Shown here: in pieces, positions 36,722 to 45,483 of the stretch | Layout of the letters: each line of letters opens with the position of its first letter | Position numbering within the stretch: the stretch's first letter is position 1 | Position numbers and translations under genes: made by a program | The notes under the pieces: generated by a model | What the model was told of the DNA's origin: nothing | The model's database searches: none | What the model saw: only the letters and a program-made list of their open reading frames with translations | Source: Octadecabacter temperatus | GTDB taxonomy: Bacteria; Pseudomonadota; Alphaproteobacteria; Rhodobacterales; Rhodobacteraceae | Direction of reading: 5' to 3' | NCBI RefSeq assembly: GCF_001187845.1 | Contig: NZ_CP012160.1 | Span: forward strand, 3,169,069 to 3,233,068 | Length of the DNA: 64,000 nt

Positions 36722-36778
36722 GCGGGTTTCTCCCTACCAATGGCATTCTGCCGATGCCCATCAATAGACTGCACAGGA

Positions 36779-36793
36779 TTAACAATCGGTTAG
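36779..36793. promoter_or_regulatory. CtrA-like binding site between fliF and fliL
   Basis: TTAA-CAATCGG-TTAG matches the CtrA consensus TTAA-N7-TTAA with one mismatch. It lies in the 116-bp gap between the divergent fliF and fliL starts, a natural place to control both operons. CtrA is known to control flagellar genes in Rhodobacterales. Confidence 0.55.
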
Positions 36794-36837
36794 TGCCTTT
36801 CACAGTATTGAAGGGAGGACACATAAGGACCGAACTC

Positions 36838-37335
36838 ATGGCAGAAGCCGATCAAACAACCGACGAAACGAGTGAAGACGCTCCAAAGAGGGCGTCGAAG
36901 ATGCCTCTTATTCTTGGTTTCGTGCTGGCGATTCTTGGTGGTGGCGGCGGGTTCTTTGCTGTTCAGAGCGGCCTAATCGGCGGATCACCGGAAGAAGCGC
37001 ACGAAGAAGTTGAACCTGTCGCCGAAGACCTTCCAGAATTGGCGTTTGTTCCGATGGAAACGCTTGTCATTAATCTACCTGAACATGCTCAGGCAAAGCA
37101 TTTACTTTTCACCGCCCAGCTCGAGGTTGAGCCCGCATTCTCACAGGAGGTGACAGACCTGATGCCTCGTATTGTTGATGTTCTAAACGGCTATTTACGC
37201 GCTGTGCGCGTCGCCGAACTAGAAGACCCGACCGCATTGATTCGGTTGCGCGCGCAGATGCTCCGGCGGGTTCAGGTCGTCGTTGGGGATGGACGCGTCA
37301 AAGATATCCTCATCATGGAATTTGTACTGAACTAG
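36838..37335 (+). CDS. fliL: Flagellar basal-body-associated protein FliL
   Basis: A 165-aa FliL. A cytoplasmic acidic tail (1-20) is followed by one membrane helix (about 22-43) and a periplasmic domain containing LPEHAQAKHLLFTAQLEVE and the closing VKDILIMEFVLN. FliL supports stator function and forms rings around MotB in some bacteria. The start at 36838 has a good AAGGAC box; the upstream in-frame ATG at 36754 lies in the divergent promoter. It heads the long operon that also holds motA and the export genes. A second FliL-like gene is at 45.8-46.4 kb. Confidence 0.92.
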   Translation: MAEADQTTDETSEDAPKRASKMPLILGFVLAILGGGGGFFAVQSGLIGGSPEEAHEEVEPVAEDLPELAFVPMETLVINLPEHAQAKHLLFTAQLEVEPAFSQEVTDLMPRIVDVLNGYLRAVRVAELEDPTALIRLRAQMLRRVQVVVGDGRVKDILIMEFVLN

Positions 37336-37347
37336 AAAGGGTCAGTT

Positions 37348-37701
37348 ATGGCATTTATTGCAGATATTCTTCTTGGAGCAGGGGCATTAGCCGTTGGGTT
37401 CTATTGCTTTGTGTTGTCTCGCAGATTGCGACGTTTCACTGACCTTGAAAAAGGTGTTGGTGGTGCGATTGCGGTACTTTCAGTGCAAGTTGATGAGCTG
37501 TCGAAAGCACTCATAAAAGCTGAGGCCGCGTCTGCGACTTCGGCAACGTCGCTCGCGACGCAATCACAGTCCGCTCAAGATGCCGCCAAACGGTTGGAGT
37601 TATTAATCGCATCGCTTCATGACTTACCGGAACCTGCGCAGCCCGAACGTCCGACTGATCCATTCTTTGTTCGCCAACCGCTCGTTTCGCGGGGTTCATA
37701 A
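37348..37701 (+). CDS. Small membrane-anchored coiled-coil protein of the fliL operon
   Basis: A 117-aa protein with one N-terminal membrane helix (about 3-24), then basic residues (SRRLRRF), a helical segment with a likely coiled coil (about 35-90, Ala/Ser-rich heptads) and a proline-rich C-terminus. I do not recognise a characterised family. It lies between fliL and the MotE-like gene (12 and 5 bp away), so it is almost certainly a flagellar factor acting at the inner membrane. Confidence 0.75.
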   Translation: MAFIADILLGAGALAVGFYCFVLSRRLRRFTDLEKGVGGAIAVLSVQVDELSKALIKAEAASATSATSLATQSQSAQDAAKRLELLIASLHDLPEPAQPERPTDPFFVRQPLVSRGS

Positions 37702-37706
37702 AGTCG

Positions 37707-38279
37707 ATGGCTGCGTCTAGAAAACCTAAAAGTGTTCTCGTCTTTGCTGCAGCTTTGTTGCTCGCATCGGGCGGCGTCCGAATCGGAGTGGGTTTGGGCC
37801 CCGCAATTGCGTTCGCCGAAGAGCAGCTGGAGACAGGTGATGCAGAACAATTAGAAGAGTCTCCTCAACCCCCAGAGATCGAGCCCGTGCTTGCCGCTTT
37901 GCAGGTGCGCGAAAGCCGGGTTTCTGAACGGGAAGTGGCTCTGGAAAATAGAATGTTCGCACTGAGTGTCGCGGAAGAAGAAATCGCAAAACGACTGGCG
38001 GAACTTGAGGCGGCAGAGCAATCTCTTTCGGAAGCGATCACCGTCTCAGAAACAGCAAATGATGGGGACATAACGCGCCTGACAGCCGTTTATGAGAATA
38101 TGAAACCGGCGGACGCCGCCAACCTCTTTGAAGAAATGGCCCCCGATTTTGCATCAGGCTTTCTTGTCAGAATGCGTCCAGAGGCAGCAGCGGCAATTTT
38201 GGCTGGGTTAGAGCCACAAACAGCCTATTCGATTAGCGTGATTATTGCGGGTCGCAATGCAAATGCACCGACTGAGTAG
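37707..38279 (+). CDS. MotE-like protein (MgtE N-terminal-type domain)
   Basis: A 190-aa protein with an N-terminal signal/anchor helix (about 9-36), a heptad-rich coiled coil (63-111) and a C-terminal helical domain with ENMKPADAANLFEEMAPDFASGFLVRMRPEAAAAIL, the MgtE intracellular-N-like repeat that marks MotE family proteins. In Sinorhizobium MotE is needed for motility and acts as a periplasmic chaperone for MotC. Here the gene sits two bases after orf117 and 66 bp before motA, fitting a stator-related role. No MotC-like gene is evident. Confidence 0.8.
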   Translation: MAASRKPKSVLVFAAALLLASGGVRIGVGLGPAIAFAEEQLETGDAEQLEESPQPPEIEPVLAALQVRESRVSEREVALENRMFALSVAEEEIAKRLAELEAAEQSLSEAITVSETANDGDITRLTAVYENMKPADAANLFEEMAPDFASGFLVRMRPEAAAAILAGLEPQTAYSISVIIAGRNANAPTE

Positions 38280-38345
38280 TCATGAAGACTAATCCTTAAC
38301 CAGTTCCGTGCGATGACCAGTTGAACAACAAGCGGGGCAAGAATC

Positions 38346-39215
38346 ATGATCGGTCTGATCGGTATCGTTATCATATTTGTAATGGTCTTCGGGGGCTACA
38401 CGCTCGCCGGCGGCAAAATGGGAATGATCCTAAAAGCGCTGCCGTTTGAGATGATCATGATCGGCGGCGCCGCGGTAGGTGCCTTCGTGATCTCGAACGA
38501 TATGTCAGGAATCAAGCACACGCTCAAAGACATGGGGAAGGTGTTCAAAGGAACGAAGTGGAAGCCGGACGACTACCGCGATCTCCTTTGCCTGTTGTTC
38601 GAATTGATCAGACTCGCACGCGCTAACCCAGTCGGTCTTGAGGCGCATATTGAAGAACCACAAGACAGCAATATTTTTGGAAAATACCCGAGGGTGCTTG
38701 CCGATAAAGAAGCCGTCGCGCTCATTTGTGATACCTTGCGCTCGGCGTCGATGAACTATGATGATCCGCACCAAGTTGAAGAGGTGTTGGAAAAGCGCAT
38801 CGAGGCGAACATGCATCACAGCATGCATGGTACGCACGCGCTGCAGACAATCGCTGACGGGCTACCAGCGCTTGGAATTGTGGCTGCGGTGCTTGGCGTT
38901 ATCAAAACGATGGGTTCGATTGATCAACCACCCGAGGTCCTCGGCAAAATGATCGGGGGTGCGCTTGTTGGTACGTTCTTGGGCGTGTTCCTCGCGTATG
39001 GGTTGGTTGGGCCGTTTGCAGGGCGGGTCAAAACCGTGGTCGAAGAAGATGCACACTTTTACCAACTCATCCGCGAGGTTTTGGTTGCTAACCTTCACCA
39101 ACATGCCCCGAACATTTGTATTGAAGTTGGAAGACAGAATACGCCGGGCCAATGCCGCCCAAGCTTCTCAGATCTTGAGGAAGCATTGAAAGCAGCAAAG
39201 CAGGATGCAGCATGA
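38346..39215 (+). CDS. motA: Flagellar motor stator protein MotA
   Basis: A 289-aa stator subunit with four membrane helices (pairs at about 1-50 and 170-225). The conserved cytoplasmic loop and the third/fourth helix segments are visible (HSMHGTHALQTIADGLPALGIVAAVLGVIKTM and GKMIGGALVGTFLGVFLAYGLVGPFAGRVK). It forms the ion channel with MotB and pushes on the rotor. Unlike the usual motAB pair, motB lies about 10 kb away. It overlaps the next gene by 4 bp. Confidence 0.94.
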   Translation: MIGLIGIVIIFVMVFGGYTLAGGKMGMILKALPFEMIMIGGAAVGAFVISNDMSGIKHTLKDMGKVFKGTKWKPDDYRDLLCLLFELIRLARANPVGLEAHIEEPQDSNIFGKYPRVLADKEAVALICDTLRSASMNYDDPHQVEEVLEKRIEANMHHSMHGTHALQTIADGLPALGIVAAVLGVIKTMGSIDQPPEVLGKMIGGALVGTFLGVFLAYGLVGPFAGRVKTVVEEDAHFYQLIREVLVANLHQHAPNICIEVGRQNTPGQCRPSFSDLEEALKAAKQDAA

Positions 39216-41410
39216 TCCGTCTTGTCGCCTTGCTTGCCTTTCTCCCAATTTTGGCTTCGGCCGATCCCGTCACAATTCGGAGCGGTGAGCACGAGACATT
39301 CTCGAGGCTGGTCATTTCGATTGGTCACAATACCGATTGGTCAATTGACCCAAGCGACGACGGGTATGTTCTGAAGCTAGATGGAAGGTCAGACGGTTTC
39401 GATACGTCCCAAGTGTTTGAGCGTATTCACCGCGACCGCCTAATAGATGTTCGGCAGGTCGCTCCTAACGCGCTAAGCCTTTTTGTTGAGTGCCACTGCG
39501 AACTAGATTCGTTTTTGTGGCAACCTGGTCGTTTGGTCGTCGATATCATTGACAGCCCCGACCCGGTTCCGGCAGCGTCAGATGTGGTTTTAGACCCGTT
39601 GCATGTCACGTCAACGCCGCCGATCATAAGGCCTGCGGGCACACCGTTAACGCTTCCAAATATGTTGAATATTTCCCCTTTGGGAATTGAAGCAAGCGAT
39701 CAAATTCGCGCTGAAGAAACCCAGGTCGAAATAGATCTGTCGGCGGCCGAAGAAGCCCTTGCAATCGGTATTGCACGCGCAGCATCTCAAGGGTTCCTTG
39801 TGCCATCCACGGTTGAGACCGGGCAAACAGAAGTTGAAGGTGACAAAGTTCATTTGGTGCCGGAGCAATCGGATGAACATGAACCAGATGTTTCAATCGC
39901 TCCGATCCGGCCTGGCGTTGGAATTTCCACTGCAATGGACAGGGACCTTGCACAGCTTGGAGTTGAGCTAGGAAGATCGCTTGAACAGCAATGTCTTTCA
40001 GCGGAGCTATTCCAAATTTCAACCTGGGGAGACGATCGCGCATTTCATGAACAGGCCTCTGCTTTGGCGGAGACCCTAGCGGGGGAGTTCGGGGAGGAGC
40101 CACGTGAAGCGCAAGAAAACTTAGCACGACTTTATATTCATTTTGGGTTTGGCGCAGAGGCGAGACTTGTTCTTGCGGTAAGTCCTGCATCAAGCCAATC
40201 GCGGACTATACTGACTGAACTTGCCGGAATCGTTGACGACTATGACAGAGATTACCCTGCAATCTTGTCGCAGGAATCCTGTAATACACCCGGCGCATTG
40301 TGGGCTTTCATTCTGCGTCCGACGGTGCAGGAAGAAAGCGACCGCAACCAACTTATCCAACATTTTTATGCGCTACCGCAGCCTCTCAGGAATCAAATCT
40401 CTCCTCGTCTCGCGCGCGGTTTTCTAGATATCGGAGATCCAGCTGCAGCGAGCCAATTGTTACACACTGCGAACAATCAGGATGCGGGTTCTACGCACGA
40501 AGCGCAAACCACGCGCGCATTAATCGCAGAAGGTTTCGATGATGCGGAGGAGGCGCTGGCAGTCCTCTCAAATGAAGCGGATGATAGCGTACGTACAACA
40601 CCTCAGTCCCTAATCAGACTCATCGAGCTGCAACTTGAACAAGGAACAACGCCATCGGAGGCTAACCTTCTACTGGTAGGGGCGTTGCGGCAGGAACACC
40701 GAGATACTCCAGTTGCGCAAGACCTTGCGAATATTGAAGCAGTTGGGCGAATGGCAGCGGCGCAGTATCAAGTCGCCTTGGACCTGATGCAAAACCGTGA
40801 GGACATCCAAGCGCTCGAAATTATAGATAAGATCTACGAAAAAATTGCGACCCATGCGGATTCTGGCACATTCTTGGAGTTTGTTTTTGACGAAATACCA
40901 GAGGGCCTAACATCTGCGACTGAGAACGCGATTGCGAAACGTTTGATTGATCTTGGTTTCTATGAGCGCGCACGTTCATTTCTCACTGGAGATGCTGAAC
41001 GAGCGGCGGCAGCTGAGCGGCGATACTTACGCGCTGAGTCAGCCCTTGGGGCGGATGATTTTGCCCTTGCAATGGATGCCTTACTTGGGATGACGGACGA
41101 ACGCGCCCGTGCGTTAAGGGCGCGTGCATATGAAGGAATGGGTCAGCATCGCGCCGCGTTATCCGCGCTCAATATAAATCAATCAGCATCTTCCCCGACA
41201 TTGCAATTTCGCGCCGGCGCTTGGGAACGGCTAACTGTTGAGGACGACGAAGTGCTATCGGCATTTGCGCATACCGTTCTGGTCGCTCCGAGTGATGCCC
41301 CAGCGGCGACCCTCGCAGAACGGCGTGAGATACTGACACAATCGCAAGACAGCCGGCAATCAGTTGAAAACCTGCTGATGCGTTTCACTGCCGAAACTGG
41401 CGGCAACTAG
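39212..41410 (+). CDS. Large exported repeat protein between motA and flhA
   Basis: A 732-aa protein with a short signal peptide (about 1-17, ending ASA). Residues 20-115 are beta-rich and resemble an AMIN-like periplasmic domain (SRLVISIGHNTDWSI, then PGRLVVDII). Residues 120-240 are acidic and Pro-rich, and the rest (about 245-725) is made of helical TPR-like pairs. Six cysteines are present. I do not recognise a named family. Its translational coupling to motA (4-bp overlap) and position before flhA suggest a periplasmic motor or basal-body factor; Rhodobacter sphaeroides has an additional motor protein, MotF, with which it should be compared. Confidence 0.75.
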   Translation: MIRLVALLAFLPILASADPVTIRSGEHETFSRLVISIGHNTDWSIDPSDDGYVLKLDGRSDGFDTSQVFERIHRDRLIDVRQVAPNALSLFVECHCELDSFLWQPGRLVVDIIDSPDPVPAASDVVLDPLHVTSTPPIIRPAGTPLTLPNMLNISPLGIEASDQIRAEETQVEIDLSAAEEALAIGIARAASQGFLVPSTVETGQTEVEGDKVHLVPEQSDEHEPDVSIAPIRPGVGISTAMDRDLAQLGVELGRSLEQQCLSAELFQISTWGDDRAFHEQASALAETLAGEFGEEPREAQENLARLYIHFGFGAEARLVLAVSPASSQSRTILTELAGIVDDYDRDYPAILSQESCNTPGALWAFILRPTVQEESDRNQLIQHFYALPQPLRNQISPRLARGFLDIGDPAAASQLLHTANNQDAGSTHEAQTTRALIAEGFDDAEEALAVLSNEADDSVRTTPQSLIRLIELQLEQGTTPSEANLLLVGALRQEHRDTPVAQDLANIEAVGRMAAAQYQVALDLMQNREDIQALEIIDKIYEKIATHADSGTFLEFVFDEIPEGLTSATENAIAKRLIDLGFYERARSFLTGDAERAAAAERRYLRAESALGADDFALAMDALLGMTDERARALRARAYEGMGQHRAALSALNINQSASSPTLQFRAGAWERLTVEDDEVLSAFAHTVLVAPSDAPAATLAERREILTQSQDSRQSVENLLMRFTAETGGN

Positions 41411-41549
41411 CGGGAAATCGTTACGAATTCGAAAGGATCACAGCGTACTCATGCATCACCAGCTACAGAAAGTGCAGGGTAATAAATTATGCCAGAAGGC
41501 AAACAACGTTCGTTCCTATCGGAATCGCAGATTGAAACACAGGTAACTT

Positions 41550-43640
41550 ATGCCTGAGTTGACACTTCGCACCATCTTCCAGCCGACCATTTTGCTCGCA
41601 TTGGCTCTCATGGCAATCATCGTAATGATGATTTTACCGATGCCCGCATGGGTTTTGGACGTCGGGTTGGCTGCTTCCTTTGCGCTGGCAATCCTAATCT
41701 TTACGATCACCTTATTCATCGAACGTCCGTTAGATTTTTCTGCCTTCCCGACGATTTTGCTTGCGTCGTTGATGTTGCGTCTCTCGCTAAACGTGTCTTC
41801 AACCAAATTGATCATCGGGCAGGGCCATACAGGAACCAATGCAGCGGGAAATGTCATCGAGGGGTTCGCCGATTTCGTTATGGGCGGCAGCGTTTTTCTA
41901 GGCCTCGTCGTCTTTGGTGTTCTGCTGATTGTAAACTTCGTTGTGATTAACAAAGGCGCGACCCGCATGGCGGAAGTCGGAGCGCGTTTCGCGCTTGACG
42001 GTATGCCGGGCAAACAACTCGCGATCGACAGCGACATGAGCGCGGGCGCGATCGATCACGCCGAAGCAAAGCGCAGACGTGAAACCGAACAGGCCGAAAC
42101 GACGTTTTTTGGTTCTCTAGATGGGGCGTCAAAATTTGTTAAGGGGGACGCAGTTGCCGGTTTGTTGATTACTGCGCTGAACCTTGTGATGGGGCTGATC
42201 ATGGGGGCGGCGGTTCATGGGATGCCAATTGGCGTCGCGTTTGAAACTTACGCGATTCTCACGGTTGGCGATGGTCTTGTGAACCAAATTCCGTCTGTAA
42301 TTATCTCTATTGCAGCTGCCCTATTACTTGCTCGTGGTGGTGCGAAGGGTGCCACCGACCTCACCATCGCGGCGCAACTCGGCGGGTACCCAGCAGCCCT
42401 CGCGACCGTTGGCGTTTTAATGTTTCTATTCGCATTGGTGCCTGGGCTGCCTTTCTTGCCTTTTGTCGCGGGCGCAGCAGCACTGGGTGTTGCGGCATGG
42501 TATGGGATGAAAGCCGCAGAACGGCGCGACGAAGAGGCCGAGCAAGCGGCGGCGATGCCAGAAGCACCGCCCGCACGCGAAAGCCTTGGTGATCTACTCG
42601 ATCTGGACGATATCCACGTTGAGTTCGCGCCTGACCTCGTCGATATGGTGCTCGACCCGGGCGTCGGGCTCGATGTTCGCATCGGAAATATGCGCAATCA
42701 TGTTGCCACCGAATTCGGTGTGCTGCTCCCCGAAATTCGCCTGACGGACAACGTATCGCTCCCGAGTGGGAACTATCGAATTCTCGTTCAGGGGGTTGAG
42801 CAAGTACGCGACACGCTTCAACCAGGCCGCGTTCTGACTTTGTTGTCTGGCCCTGAAACACCTGTGCCGAACGGACAGGACGTAAAGGAACCAGTCTATG
42901 GTGCGCCTGCGCGTTGGATCAGTCCTGATGACCAAGATGACGCCTCGTTGAATGGATTAACGACAGTTCACCCAACTGAAGTACTGGCCACCCATCTCCT
43001 TGAAGTTATCAAAAAGAACTTCTCGCGGCTGATGACGCTCAAGGCATTACGCCGGTTAATGGATGAAATGTGCAACCTAAGTGACACCCCTAGATCCGAG
43101 GCGAACCGTAAAATGTTGGACGAGCTTGTGCCAGACAAGGTCCCTGTCGATATGCTGCTTTCTGTTCTCCGACTGCTTTTGGAAGAGCGCGTTTCGATCC
43201 GAAATCTATCCCTCATAGTTGAGGCGACTGCGGAGGGTCGGCAGCTCTACCCGAGTGTTGAAGGCGTCGCTGAACACGTGCGTCAGCGACTGGGCTTTCA
43301 ACTGGTTGCCGAGATGCGGCGTTCAGATGGAACCATCCCGCTCGTCCAGTTAGCGCCCGAATGGGAAGACACGTTTGCGACCTACCAAATTTCGTCTGAA
43401 CGAGGGCTAGGCGATGTCGCGTTGCCCCCAGATGAGTTCAACAGGCTCGCGACTGCGATTTCTGAAAAGGTCGCATCCGCGGGTGAGGCTGGCGCGTATC
43501 CCGCGATCGTAACGTCAATGAAGCGCCGCCGCTTCTTGCGAACAGTCCTTACAGCAAAGGGCATCCCTAATCCGGTCCTGAGTTTCGAGGAAATCGGCGT
43601 TGACGCCAAGCCGTCCCTCGTTGGGCTTGTTCCCGTATGA
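41550..43640 (+). CDS. flhA: Flagellar export gate protein FlhA
   Basis: A 696-aa export-gate protein with eight N-terminal membrane helices (1-320) and a large cytoplasmic domain. Family blocks seen include DFSAFPTILLASLMLRLSLNVSSTKLI, the GMPGKQLAIDSDMSAGAI segment (the FHIPEP region) and NLSLIVEATAEG. It binds chaperone-substrate complexes and passes proteins to the FliPQR pore. It overlaps fliR by 4 bp. A 22-codon frame (41489-41557) overlaps its start codon and may be a coupling leader. Confidence 0.96.
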   Translation: MPELTLRTIFQPTILLALALMAIIVMMILPMPAWVLDVGLAASFALAILIFTITLFIERPLDFSAFPTILLASLMLRLSLNVSSTKLIIGQGHTGTNAAGNVIEGFADFVMGGSVFLGLVVFGVLLIVNFVVINKGATRMAEVGARFALDGMPGKQLAIDSDMSAGAIDHAEAKRRRETEQAETTFFGSLDGASKFVKGDAVAGLLITALNLVMGLIMGAAVHGMPIGVAFETYAILTVGDGLVNQIPSVIISIAAALLLARGGAKGATDLTIAAQLGGYPAALATVGVLMFLFALVPGLPFLPFVAGAAALGVAAWYGMKAAERRDEEAEQAAAMPEAPPARESLGDLLDLDDIHVEFAPDLVDMVLDPGVGLDVRIGNMRNHVATEFGVLLPEIRLTDNVSLPSGNYRILVQGVEQVRDTLQPGRVLTLLSGPETPVPNGQDVKEPVYGAPARWISPDDQDDASLNGLTTVHPTEVLATHLLEVIKKNFSRLMTLKALRRLMDEMCNLSDTPRSEANRKMLDELVPDKVPVDMLLSVLRLLLEERVSIRNLSLIVEATAEGRQLYPSVEGVAEHVRQRLGFQLVAEMRRSDGTIPLVQLAPEWEDTFATYQISSERGLGDVALPPDEFNRLATAISEKVASAGEAGAYPAIVTSMKRRRFLRTVLTAKGIPNPVLSFEEIGVDAKPSLVGLVPV

Positions 43641-44410
43641 TTGAAAGTCTGGCAGAGCTTTCGTCGATCAGCCAAGACGTGATCTGGAAAGCTTACCTTG
43701 TCTTCATGCGGGTTGGCGCGATGATGGCTCTGCTCCCCGCTTTCGGCGAACAATCCGTTCCGGTGCGCGTGAAGTTAGGGCTAGCGCTGGCCTTTTCCGC
43801 AATCGTCTCGCCAGCGGTTATGAACCCTGAGGTCGTAACCGAGGCATCGCAAACCTTCGGCCTGATTTCTGCAGAAACACTCACTGGATTATTCTTAGGA
43901 CTAATGTTGCGATTGTTCGTTCTCGCGCTTCAGGTCGCAGGGTCCATTGCGGCACAATCGACATCGCTTTCCCAACTGTTTGGTGGCGCTGGCGGCGACC
44001 CACTTCCAGCGATGGGGCACGTGTTGGTCATTGGCGGCCTCGCGCTGGCCACCATAATGGGTCTGCATGTTCAGATCGCCGAATTCATGATTAACAGCTA
44101 CGATCTTGTGCCAATGGGGAACGTAATCCCCTCAGATGTTTTGTCTCGCGCTGGCGTCGCAGAAATATCACGGGCGTTTGCGTTGGGCTTCACGCTGGCG
44201 GCACCCTTCGTCATCTCATCGTTGATCTACAATGTAACTCTGGGCGTCATTAACAAAGCGATGCCGCAACTCATGGTGGCTTTTGTCGGTGCGCCAGCAA
44301 TCACCGCTGGCGGTCTGGTTCTGCTCATGCTTGCGGCACCACTCATGCTTTCGATCTGGGTTGAGGCGATGGGCGCATTCATACTCGATCCGTTTCGAGG
44401 TCCGCGATGA
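43637..44410 (+). CDS. fliR: Flagellar export gate protein FliR
   Basis: A 257-aa membrane protein with six helices. The segments FMRVGAMMALLPAFGEQSVPVRVKLGLALAFSAIV and GEAVLGxLMGLxxR-like GLFLGLMLRLFVLALQVAGSIAAQ match FliR. It completes the FliP5Q4R1 pore. It overlaps flhA and flhB by 4 bp each, so the three are translated as a set. Confidence 0.94.
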   Translation: MIESLAELSSISQDVIWKAYLVFMRVGAMMALLPAFGEQSVPVRVKLGLALAFSAIVSPAVMNPEVVTEASQTFGLISAETLTGLFLGLMLRLFVLALQVAGSIAAQSTSLSQLFGGAGGDPLPAMGHVLVIGGLALATIMGLHVQIAEFMINSYDLVPMGNVIPSDVLSRAGVAEISRAFALGFTLAAPFVISSLIYNVTLGVINKAMPQLMVAFVGAPAITAGGLVLLMLAAPLMLSIWVEAMGAFILDPFRGPR

Positions 44411-45483
44411 GTGGTGATAACGGTGACGACGACAAGCAATATGAGGCGTCCCAACACAAGCTGGACGAAGCGCGTAAGAAAGGAGATTTCGCAAGGTCTG
44501 CTGACCTGAACACGGCTGCCGCCTACGCTGGAATTCTCCTCGCTGGCGCATCGGTTGGTGCGTTTTCCCTCATCGATCTGGGCGCAACGCTGTCAGGTTT
44601 ACTGGGGCACCCCGACACCATTTCGACTGCGGTATTCGCATCAAACGGCGCGCCGATGATGGGCGGTTTGATGTTTGGCCTAGGTGCTGCGATCAGCCCT
44701 TGGTTTGGAATCCCAGCGGCCCTGGTGATCCTTGCCATCATCATACAACGCGGCTTTGTCATCGCGCCTTCAAAGCTAGCATTTAAAATTTCACGTATAT
44801 CGCCGATCTCACAGGCGAAGAATAAATTTGGTCGGAGTGGCTTGTTCGAATTCGGCAAAAGCTTTTCAAAATTAATCTTTTACTCGACCGTCTTGTTCAT
44901 TTTTCTTGTCGGCCGATTACCGGACATAATGGGGGCAATGGCACTGTCACCACGGCAAGTGATCGCGACGCTACTGGACCTTTGCCTTTCTTTGATGTCG
45001 ATCGTTTTGATCATCGCACTCGCGTTGGGGATTGTTGACTTTACGTGGCAACGTGCCGAGCACCTCCGCAAAAACCGAATGTCGCGCAAAGAGATGACAG
45101 ACGAAACAAAGAACTCGGAAGGCGATCCGGCAATGAAGCAACAACGCCGGCAAAAAGGTATCGCGATTGCGATGAACCAAATGATGAAAGACGTGCCAGA
45201 AGCAGACGTCATTATCGTAAACCCGACCCACTACGCCGTTGCCTTGAAGTGGAACAGAATGGGTGGGGGCGCGCCAGAATGCGTGGCGAAAGGCGTCGAT
45301 CTTGTTGCGGCGCAAATCCGCGAGATCGCACAAGAGAACGGCGTTCCGATTCATTCTGATCCACCAACTGCGCGCGCTCTCTTTGCGACGGTCGAGATCG
45401 GTGAGCAAATTCCGAACGACCATTTTAAACCAGTGGCGGCTGCCATTCGGTTTGCTGATCGGGTCAGAAAGGCGGCCCGCTAA
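44407..45483 (+). CDS. flhB: Flagellar export gate and substrate-switch protein FlhB
   Basis: A 358-aa protein with four membrane helices (about 35-210) and a C-terminal cytoplasmic domain. The self-cleaving NPTH motif is present in VIIVNPTHYAVALKW, about residue 273, the site where FlhB switches export from hook to filament proteins together with FliK. The N-terminus (KQYEASQHKLDEARKKGDFARSADL) is typical. Its final A is shared with the first base of the next gene. Confidence 0.96.
   Translation: MSGDNGDDDKQYEASQHKLDEARKKGDFARSADLNTAAAYAGILLAGASVGAFSLIDLGATLSGLLGHPDTISTAVFASNGAPMMGGLMFGLGAAISPWFGIPAALVILAIIIQRGFVIAPSKLAFKISRISPISQAKNKFGRSGLFEFGKSFSKLIFYSTVLFIFLVGRLPDIMGAMALSPRQVIATLLDLCLSLMSIVLIIALALGIVDFTWQRAEHLRKNRMSRKEMTDETKNSEGDPAMKQQRRQKGIAIAMNQMMKDVPEADVIIVNPTHYAVALKWNRMGGGAPECVAKGVDLVAAQIREIAQENGVPIHSDPPTARALFATVEIGEQIPNDHFKPVAAAIRFADRVRKAAR

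Noticed and set aside
45045..45359. A 104-codon Arg-rich frame inside flhB
   Set aside because: It overlaps the conserved NPTH region of flhB in another frame and has a composition expected from a frame shadow.
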